Shown here: piece by piece, positions 16,157-21,727 of the stretch | How positions within the stretch are numbered: the stretch's first letter is position 1 | How the letters are laid out: every line of letters begins with the position of its first letter | Notes under the pieces: generated by a model | What the model was told of the DNA's origin: nothing | The model's input: only the letters and a program-made list of their open reading frames with translations | The model's database searches: none | Program-made: the position numbers and the translations under genes | Assembly: GCA_947629845.1 (NCBI GenBank) | Contig: CANRFD010000005.1 | Location: 1-27,091, forward strand | Source: an uncultured Clostridia bacterium | GTDB lineage: Bacteria > Bacillota > Clostridia > Christensenellales > Borkfalkiaceae | Length of the DNA stretch: 27,091 nucleotides | Direction of reading: 5' to 3'

Positions 16157-16186
16157 ATTATATACCCCCGTACGGTATGTTGTCAA
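16157..16186 (-). promoter_or_regulatory. Promoter of the csoR-copA operon
   Basis: On the minus strand perfect TTGACA (16181-16186) and TATAAT (16157-16162) are separated by 18 bp, and the spacer is filled by CsoR operator 2. The predicted start of transcription is near 16150, inside operator 1. Repression should therefore block both polymerase binding and initiation. Confidence 0.85.
16162..16178. promoter_or_regulatory. CsoR operator 2 (imperfect inverted repeat)
   Basis: ATACCCCCGTACGGTAT keeps the ATACC/GGTAT arms of operator 1 with two changes in the right half. It lies in the spacer between -35 and -10 of the csoR promoter. The centres of the two operators are 26 bp apart. Confidence 0.7.
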
Positions 16187-16199
16187 GGGGTTTTTGAAA

Positions 16200-16697
16200 T
16201 TTTTTTGGGGGGCGGACTTCGTTGTTCGGGATTCTTCGCTACGCAATTCGCCCCCTCGGCAGAGGGGGCGAATTGCTGCGCGTCAGAATGACGCGGCGGA
16301 CGGGCGGGAATAAGGATATGTTTCGACACGCCCGCCGACAAGGACGTCGGCGGGCGGCTCAACATGACGTAATTTGTGTGGCGGGGTCTGTCATTTCGAC
16401 CAAGCCGCGTAGGCGGCGCGTGGAGAAATCTCAAAATAAGGTGGAGATGTCTCCACTTCGGCTACGCCTTCGGTCGACATGACATTTTATATGGCGGGGC
16501 GAGCCCACCCCCTACCCCCCTCCCGTGGAGGGGGCAAGACGGGCGGGGCGACTACGCTCGACATGACAAATATATTGGCGGGGGATAAGGGAAGATTCGC
16601 TCGGCTCCTGCGGAGCCTCGGAATGAGGAGAACGGGCGGGGAGAACCCCTTCAGTCACTGCGTGACAGCTCCCCCAAAGGGGGGAGCCAAGGGGTGA
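16200..16697. repeat. Intergenic mosaic repeat block 3 (A5-A4-F-E3-B3-C2)
   Basis: No gene is supported. Elements in order: A5 at 16211-16295 (GGCGGACTTCGTTGTTCGGGAT as before A2, then a 15-bp perfect stem 16243-16257/16262-16276 and AGAATGACGC); A4 at 16309-16370 (11-bp stem 16329-16339/16346-16356); F at 16389-16485, an inverted pair of TGTCATTTCGACC...GTGGAGAAATCTC-type units; E3 at 16496-16540; B3 at 16585-16640; C2 at 16646-16697 (GTCAC-TGC-GTGAC then GCTCCCCC-AAAG-GGGGGAGC). It fills the gap between the csoR promoter and the stop codon of the rubredoxin fusion gene. Confidence 0.82.
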
Positions 16698-16698
16698 G

Positions 16699-17340
16699 TT
16701 ATTCGATGGGTTCGAACATTTCTTTGCCGACGCCGCAAAGGGGGCACGTCCAGTCCTCGGGGAGATCTTCGAAGGGAATGTCGCCGTCGTATTCGTAGCC
16801 GCAGACCTTGCAGACGTAGCGCTTTCCGCCCTCCTTCTTTTTCTCCTCGACGTATGTCGGCGCGTTGACGCTCGTTTTGCCCTTGAGCACCTTGTGATAG
16901 TACGAATAGGTCATGGGTGTGCCGCTGTGCAGCACTTCCGCCTCGTACACTTCGCCGAGGAACACGGTGTGCGTCTCCGTTTGCATTTTTTGCACGACTT
17001 TGCATGCGAAATAGCAGAGGCAGCCGTCGGGCACGGGCATCTTTCCGCGGACGGCGTAGGGCGTCTTGGCGAACTTATCGGTATCGCGCGAGGAGCGGAA
17101 GCCGAAGTTCCCGATGAGCTGCGGGTCGCACTTCTCGCCGAGCACGCACACGGTGAAAAAGCCCGTCTCCTCCACGCACTTGTGGGTATGGTTGACGCGA
17201 TTGAGACTCACCGCTATGGTGGCGGGCGAGGAGGTCACCTGCATCGCGCTGTTTGCGACGCATCCGACGGGACGGCCTTCGTCCCACGACGTACAGAGAT
17301 ATACCCCGTACGAAAGATTAAAAAATGCCGACATGTTCAT
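16699..17340 (-). CDS. Flavin reductase-rubredoxin fusion (Hrb-type)
   Basis: 213 aa. Residues about 1-160 form an FMN-binding flavin-reductase-like domain (start MNMSAFF, core ...SPATIAVSLNRVNHTHKCVEETGFFTV split over the fold). The C-terminus is a complete rubredoxin with the Fe ligands Cys177, Cys180, Cys199 and Cys202 (CKVCGY and CPLCG). This is the architecture of high-molecular-weight rubredoxin, which passes electrons from NAD(P)H to flavodiiron proteins that remove O2 or NO in anaerobes. Start 17340 is preferred over Met3 because GGGAG sits 7 nt upstream. It lies 52 nt downstream of rpmF with a terminator between them and no clear promoter of its own, so expression may depend on readthrough. 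Confidence 0.92.
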   Translation of the reverse strand: MNMSAFFNLSYGVYLCTSWDEGRPVGCVANSAMQVTSSPATIAVSLNRVNHTHKCVEETGFFTVCVLGEKCDPQLIGNFGFRSSRDTDKFAKTPYAVRGKMPVPDGCLCYFACKVVQKMQTETHTVFLGEVYEAEVLHSGTPMTYSYYHKVLKGKTSVNAPTYVEEKKKEGGKRYVCKVCGYEYDGDIPFEDLPEDWTCPLCGVGKEMFEPIE

Positions 17341-17361
17341 GATCGTTCTCCCTCTGTATAC

Positions 17362-17388
17362 AAAAAGCGGACGGCTGCGTCCGCTTTT
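17362..17388 (-). terminator. Intrinsic terminator after rpmF
   Basis: A 10-bp stem AAAAGCGGAC/GTCCGCTTTT (17363-17372 and 17379-17388, loop of 6) is followed on the minus strand by a T run. It lies 4 nt after the rpmF stop codon and 22 nt before the next gene's start codon. The A-run side could also serve the plus strand. Confidence 0.8.
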
Positions 17389-17392
17389 GTGA

Positions 17393-17587
17393 TCACTTCT
17401 TCTTCTCTTCCTCGAAATCGAGGACGGGTTCGGGGCCGTCGTAATAGCCGCAGTTCGCGCAAACTTTGTGGGCGACCTTGAGCTGATGGCAATGCTTGCA
17501 CTCGACAAGCGTGGGCGCCGTCGCCTTATAGTTTGCGAAGCGCTTATTCGTTCTGCTCTTCGATTGTTTTCCCTTGGGAACCGCCAT
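17393..17587 (-). CDS. rpmF: Ribosomal protein bL32
   Basis: 64 aa. Starts MAVPKGKQSKSRTNKR, the family hallmark, and contains a zinc ribbon (Cys30, Cys33, Cys43, Cys46; CKHC and CANC), so it is the zinc-containing form. Component of the large ribosomal subunit. AGAGAGGT lies upstream of the ATG at 17587. It follows the DUF177 gene by 24 nt, the usual pairing, and is followed by an intrinsic terminator. Confidence 0.98.
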   Translation of the reverse strand: MAVPKGKQSKSRTNKRFANYKATAPTLVECKHCHQLKVAHKVCANCGYYDGPEPVLDFEEEKKK

Positions 17588-17611
17588 GATTATTTACCTC
17601 TCTTTGCGTAT

Positions 17612-18010
17612 TTATTCGTCGTTGCACGCATCGCACAAAAGTCTTGAAGGGAGTGCGAACGCCACCGTGTCGCGCAGGAACTCTTCGAGCCGCACGACGC
17701 CGCCCGTGTAGCCGTACTCTTCGCCGCGGGGCTCGCCGGGGACGAACAGCGCCTCCGCCTCCCGCACAAACGTACGGCCTGCCTCCGCGAGACAGCGCGA
17801 GCAGGCGCCCTGCAGGGCGATGGTGATGTTTCCCCGCACCTCTACCGCGTTGTCCGTAAAGATCTCGTAGGTGAGATCTGCCTGCACGGGAGCCGAAAAC
17901 CGCGTAAACGGTATTTCGAGGAGCTGCCCGTCCGCTTCGAACTCGAAGGAGAGTTCTCCGGCATAAATTTTCCGCGCGACAGAGCTCCGCACGTCGATTA
18001 CGGGAACCAT
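17612..18010 (-). CDS. DUF177/YceD family protein
   Basis: 132 aa when started at the ATG at 18010 (MVPVIDVRSS), which fits the usual N-terminus of the family. An in-frame TTG at 18049 is part of the -35 box and is rejected. The conserved CxRCL motif (CSRCL) and a C-terminal CDAC are present. YceD/DUF177 proteins are nearly always encoded just before rpmF and have been linked to 23S rRNA or large-subunit maturation. No Shine-Dalgarno is visible, and the promoter -10 ends 10 nt before the ATG, so the mRNA looks leaderless. Forms an operon with rpmF. Confidence 0.9.
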   Translation of the reverse strand: MVPVIDVRSSVARKIYAGELSFEFEADGQLLEIPFTRFSAPVQADLTYEIFTDNAVEVRGNITIALQGACSRCLAEAGRTFVREAEALFVPGEPRGEEYGYTGGVVRLEEFLRDTVAFALPSRLLCDACNDE

Positions 18011-18020
18011 TGACTTGATA

Positions 18021-18049
18021 ATTATATTTGATTTATGCGCTTCTGTCAA
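18021..18049 (-). promoter_or_regulatory. Promoter of the DUF177-rpmF operon (leaderless type)
   Basis: On the minus strand perfect TTGACA (18044-18049), 17-bp spacer, perfect TATAAT (18021-18026). The expected transcription start is 18014-18016, only three to five nt before the ATG at 18010. Confidence 0.85.
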
Positions 18050-18086
18050 TCGTTTTTCGCGTCGGTTTTATTGTTTTTGCGAAAAA

Positions 18087-19280
18087 TCAGACAAGCGCCG
18101 CCGTTTCGCGCGCGATGACGAGCTCTTCGTTGGTGGGAATGACGAGGATCTTCACCCTGGAGCCCGCTGCGGAGAGGTCGTGAATGGCGCCGTCGTTCTT
18201 GTAGACGTTCTTTTCTTTGTCGAGCACGATGCCGAACGCCTCCATTCCCTCGCAGATCTCTTCGCGTACGCTCGGCGTGTTTTCGCCGACGCCCGCCGTG
18301 AACACGATGACGTCCAGCCCGCCGAGCGCAGCCATGTAGGCGCCAACGTACTTCTTGCACGAATAGGAGAACATCTTCAGGGCGAGCTGAGCGCGGTAGT
18401 TGCCCTCGTCCGCCGCGGCGCAGAGGTCGCGGAAGTCGGAGGAGACGCCCGAAACGCCGAGCATGCCGCACTTTTTGTTGAGATAGTTGAGCCCTTCCGC
18501 CATCGTCATGCCCTTCTTGCGGCAGAGAAATTCCACGGCGGCGTAATCGATGTCGCCGCTGCGCGTGCCCATGGGGACGCCCGCGAGCGGGGTGAAGCCC
18601 ATCGACGTATCGATGCACTTGCCGCCGTCTACCGCGGAGATGGACGAACCGTTGCCGAGGTGGCAGGTGACGATCTTGAGCTCCTCGGGCTTTTTGCCGA
18701 GGTACTCCGCCGCCGCCTGCGAGACGAACTTGTGGGAGGTGCCGTGCGCGCCGTAGCGGCGAACCTTGTACTCCTTATAGTCGTCGTAATCGATGGCGTA
18801 CAGATGGGCGTAGTCGGGCATCGTCGCGTGGAAGGAGGTATCGAATACGAGCGCCATCTTCTTGCCGGGCATGACGGCGCGGCAGGCGTTCACGCCCAAG
18901 ATGGCCGCGGGATTGTGAAGGGGCGCGAGCTCCTTGATGACCTCCATCGTCTCCATCACTTCGTCGGTGACGAGGGTGGTCTTGGTGAACGCCTCGCCCG
19001 AGGCGACGACGCGGTGCCCCACGGCATCGATCTCGTCCATGCTCCTGATGACGCCCGCCTTGCTGTCGACGAGCTCTTTGAGCACGAGGGAGATGGCGTC
19101 GGTGTGGCTCTTCAGCTCCTGCTCGATGACGAATGTCTCGCCGTGCGCCTTATGCGTGAGCTTGCCGCCCGGAATGCCGATGCGTTCGCATCCGCCCTTG
19201 GCAAGGACTTCCTCCGTCTCCATATTGATGAGCTGGTATTTGAGCGAGGAGCTCCCTGCGTTGATGACGAGAATTTTCAT
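18087..19280 (-). CDS. ackA: Acetate kinase
   Basis: 397 aa, normal length. Converts acetyl phosphate and ADP to acetate and ATP, the energy-yielding last step of acetate fermentation; cytoplasmic. The N-terminal NAGSSSLKYQ (7-16), central VFDTSFHATMP, phosphate-binding HLGNGSS, GTRSGDID and C-terminal PTNEELVIARET are all intact. AAGGAG lies upstream of the ATG at 19280. It follows pta by 12 nt in the classical pta-ackA operon. No clear terminator follows; the short gap to the DUF177 gene holds that gene's promoter. Confidence 0.98.
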   Translation of the reverse strand: MKILVINAGSSSLKYQLINMETEEVLAKGGCERIGIPGGKLTHKAHGETFVIEQELKSHTDAISLVLKELVDSKAGVIRSMDEIDAVGHRVVASGEAFTKTTLVTDEVMETMEVIKELAPLHNPAAILGVNACRAVMPGKKMALVFDTSFHATMPDYAHLYAIDYDDYKEYKVRRYGAHGTSHKFVSQAAAEYLGKKPEELKIVTCHLGNGSSISAVDGGKCIDTSMGFTPLAGVPMGTRSGDIDYAAVEFLCRKKGMTMAEGLNYLNKKCGMLGVSGVSSDFRDLCAAADEGNYRAQLALKMFSYSCKKYVGAYMAALGGLDVIVFTAGVGENTPSVREEICEGMEAFGIVLDKEKNVYKNDGAIHDLSAAGSRVKILVIPTNEELVIARETAALV

Positions 19281-19292
19281 GGATGTTTCTCC

Positions 19293-20330
19293 TTACAAAA
19301 CGGACTGGATGGCGGTGATGGCGACGGCGCTGACGATATCCGAAACTTTGCAGCCGCGGGAGAGATCGTTAAGCGGCTTGGCAAAGCCCTGACAGATGGG
19401 GCCGATGGCCTGGAAGCCGCCGAGGCGCTCCGCGATCTTGTAGCCGATGTTGCCCGATTGCAGGTCGGGGAAGATGAGCACGTTGGCGTGCCCCGCGACC
19501 TTGGAGCCGGGCGCCTTCAGGGCGGCGACTTCGGGGACGAGGGCGGCGTCGAACTGCAATTCGCCGTCGAGCGCGAGGTCGGGCGCCTTCGCCTGTGCGA
19601 TCTTTGTGGCCTCCTGAACGAGGGTGACGTTGTCGTGCTTGGCGCTGCCCTTCGTCGAGAAGGAGAGCATGGCGACGCGCGGTTCGATGTCCGCGATGTC
19701 CTTGGCGCTCTTCGCCGTGGCGAGGGCGCAGTCGGCAAGGCCTTCCGCCGTGTAGGTGGGGTTGAGCCCGCAGTCGGCAAAGACGAGGACGTCGTCCTCG
19801 ACGTAGCTGTTGGAGCCCGCCATGATCATGAAACTGGAGACCGCGGCAACGCCGGGCGCCGTCTTGATGATCTGAAGGCCGGGGCGCAGGGTGTTCGCCG
19901 TCGAATGGCAGGCGCCCGAGACGAGCCCGTCCGCATCGCCGCTCTTGAGCATGAGCGCGCCGAAGAAGGTCGCGTCCTTGGCCTGCTCCGCCGCCTCTTC
20001 CTTCGTCATGCCCTTCGCCTTGCGAAGTTCATAGAGAAGATCGGCATACTCGGGGAGCTTGGGCGAAGTCGCGGGGTCGACGATCTCCACACCCGTGAGA
20101 TCGATGTCGGGATTTTTCACTTTGATCTGGTCGGCATTGCCGAGGAGGACGATGCGGGCGATCTTATCGCGCACGCAGATGTACGCCGCCTCTACGACGC
20201 GGCTGTCCTCGCCCTCGCACAGGACGATCTTCTTATCGATCGCCGAGGCCTTTTGCTTGATCTTTTCGATGATCGTGCCGCTCTCCATGACCTTTCTCCC
20301 AAAGGATTTTACCTTGTCCATAAATGCCAT
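19293..20330 (-). CDS. pta: Phosphate acetyltransferase
   Basis: 345 aa, the single-domain short form. Converts acetyl-CoA and phosphate to acetyl phosphate for AckA. Recognised by SGDADGLVSGACHSTANTLRPG and ADCGLNPTYTAEGLAD-type segments of the PTA_PTB family. The start at 20330 (MAFMDKV) has CGGAG 10 nt upstream; the frame extends to 20387 but without another ribosome site. First gene of pta-ackA and divergent from the TmcAL gene. Confidence 0.96.
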   Translation of the reverse strand: MAFMDKVKSFGRKVMESGTIIEKIKQKASAIDKKIVLCEGEDSRVVEAAYICVRDKIARIVLLGNADQIKVKNPDIDLTGVEIVDPATSPKLPEYADLLYELRKAKGMTKEEAAEQAKDATFFGALMLKSGDADGLVSGACHSTANTLRPGLQIIKTAPGVAAVSSFMIMAGSNSYVEDDVLVFADCGLNPTYTAEGLADCALATAKSAKDIADIEPRVAMLSFSTKGSAKHDNVTLVQEATKIAQAKAPDLALDGELQFDAALVPEVAALKAPGSKVAGHANVLIFPDLQSGNIGYKIAERLGGFQAIGPICQGFAKPLNDLSRGCKVSDIVSAVAITAIQSVL

Positions 20331-20351
20331 ATGATTTTTTCTCCGTAATAC

Positions 20352-20380
20352 TTTATTTTTCGCCGCGCATCGTGTATAAT
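20352..20380 (+). promoter_or_regulatory. Probable promoter of the TmcAL gene
   Basis: TATAAT (20375-20380) with a weak -35 (TTTATT, 20352-20357) at 17 bp. Expected start is near 20387. It faces the pta promoter: GTGTATAAT (20372-20380) and ATTATACAC (20405-20413) are perfect 9-bp inverted copies. Confidence 0.55.
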
Positions 20381-20404
20381 GGTGCACGGGAAATGCTTTC
20401 CATT

Positions 20405-20433
20405 ATTATACACCTTTCGGTGGAAATTGTAAA
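20405..20433 (-). promoter_or_regulatory. Promoter of pta-ackA
   Basis: On the minus strand TTTACA (20428-20433), 17-bp spacer, perfect TATAAT (20405-20410). Expected start near 20398, giving a leader of about 68 nt. It overlaps the start region of the opposite TmcAL promoter. Confidence 0.7.
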
Positions 20434-20450
20434 GGACACACGGTGAAAAA

Positions 20451-21635
20451 ATGAAATTTTGTGCGGTCATTTGCGAATATAACCCCTTTCACAACGGACA
20501 CGCCTACCTTTTGGAGCGCGCCCGCGCCGAGAGCGGATGCGAAAAAGTGCTCTGCCTGATGAGCGGGGACTTCACCCAGCGCGGCGAAGCGGCGGTCGCG
20601 GAGAAATACGTCCGCGCGCGGCATGCCGTCCTCGGCGGCGCCGACGTCGTTCTGGAGCTCCCCGCCGCCTTTGCCGTCTCCCCCGCCGAACTGTTCGCAC
20701 GGGGCGCCGTTCACATCCTCTCGGCCATTCCCGCCGTCGCTGCGCTCGCGTTCGGCTGCGAGAGCGGGACGAAGGAGCAATTCGCCTCCCTCGGGGCTGC
20801 GCTCTCCTCCGAGAACAAGGCGTTCAAGGCGGCGCTCAAGGAGAACATGAAGGGCGGGGAGTCGTACATCCGCGCCCGCAACGCCGCCATTGCCGCATTC
20901 TTCCCCGAGATCGACGGGGCGCTGCTCTCCTCCCCCAACAACATCCTCGGCGGCGAATACTGCCACGCCATCGTGAGCGAGCGCAGCAGCATCGAGCCCC
21001 TGCCCATCCTCCGCACGGGCGGCGGATTTGCGGACGAGACGCTGCACGACGGATTTTCCTCCGCCGCCGCCATCCGCGCCGCGCTCGAGGGCGATTTCAG
21101 GAAGAACAGGAAGCTGCTGCGGAAGAACGTCCCGCAGGCCGTGTTCGAGGACTTCCCCGTGCGCGCCCCCGAGAGCTTCCAACGGGCGGCCCTGTGCGCC
21201 GTCGTCTCCTCCCCCGCCGCGGCCGTCGCCGCCGTGCCCGACTGCTCCGAGGGGCTGGAAAACCGCCTGAAAACGCTGGCGAGGAGCAACCCCGTCTACG
21301 GCGATTTTGTGGACAAGGTGACGTCCAAGCGGTACACGCGCGCCCGCATCAAGCGCATCCTCGCGCAGAATTTCCTCGGCGTGACGCTCGCCGACGTGCG
21401 CGAATTTGCCCAATCCCCCCTCTACTGCAACGTGCTCGCCGTGAAGAAGGAGGGCGCGGACGAGACGCTCTCCATGCTCGGCGGGAGCAAGTTCCCCGTC
21501 CTCGTGCGGCACAGCGACGAAGCCCTTCTCAAAAAGGAGGCGCAGGCGTGCTACCGCATCGACCAAAACGCCGCCGCGCTCTACGCCGTTCTCTCCGCCC
21601 GAAATGCGGCGGAGCCCAAGGCGATCTTTGTGTAA
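20451..21635 (+). CDS. tmcAL: tRNA(Met) cytidine acetate ligase (YlbM/TmcAL family)
   Basis: 394 aa, full length. TmcAL makes N4-acetylcytidine at the wobble position of elongator tRNA(Met), using ATP and free acetate through an acetyl-adenylate. The nucleotidyltransferase motif is intact at the N-terminus (EYNPFHNGH, His14 and His17), followed by MSGDFTQRGE and a central SAAAIRAAL segment. ATG at 20451; the best ribosome-site candidates are AAAGGA (20431-20436, rather distant) and GGTG nearer the start. It is divergent from pta-ackA, whose product acetate is its substrate, and ends in a shared bidirectional terminator. Confidence 0.93.
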   Translation: MKFCAVICEYNPFHNGHAYLLERARAESGCEKVLCLMSGDFTQRGEAAVAEKYVRARHAVLGGADVVLELPAAFAVSPAELFARGAVHILSAIPAVAALAFGCESGTKEQFASLGAALSSENKAFKAALKENMKGGESYIRARNAAIAAFFPEIDGALLSSPNNILGGEYCHAIVSERSSIEPLPILRTGGGFADETLHDGFSSAAAIRAALEGDFRKNRKLLRKNVPQAVFEDFPVRAPESFQRAALCAVVSSPAAAVAAVPDCSEGLENRLKTLARSNPVYGDFVDKVTSKRYTRARIKRILAQNFLGVTLADVREFAQSPLYCNVLAVKKEGADETLSMLGGSKFPVLVRHSDEALLKKEAQACYRIDQNAAALYAVLSARNAAEPKAIFV

Positions 21636-21684
21636 AAGACGGAAAAACCGCGGAACGGGGTCGAAAAAAACGCATTTTACATAC

Positions 21685-21716
21685 AAAAAAGGACGCCCGC
21701 AAAGGCGTCCTTTTTT
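21685..21716. terminator. Bidirectional intrinsic terminator
   Basis: A6, stem GGACGCC (21691-21697), loop CGCAAA, GGCGTCC (21704-21710), T6. It serves the convergent TmcAL gene (plus) and the GH43-type gene (minus). Confidence 0.92.
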
Positions 21717-21727
21717 ATGCGTTTTTA

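Noticed and set aside
16646..16697. C2 hairpins as an intrinsic terminator of the rubredoxin fusion gene
   Set aside because: The stems are strong and placed right after the stop codon, but no T run follows on the minus strand; kept as repeat only.
18051..18086. TTTTTCGC/GCGAAAAA inverted repeat after ackA as a terminator
   Set aside because: The loop is 18 nt, the stem is mostly A/T, and no T run follows; too weak to call.
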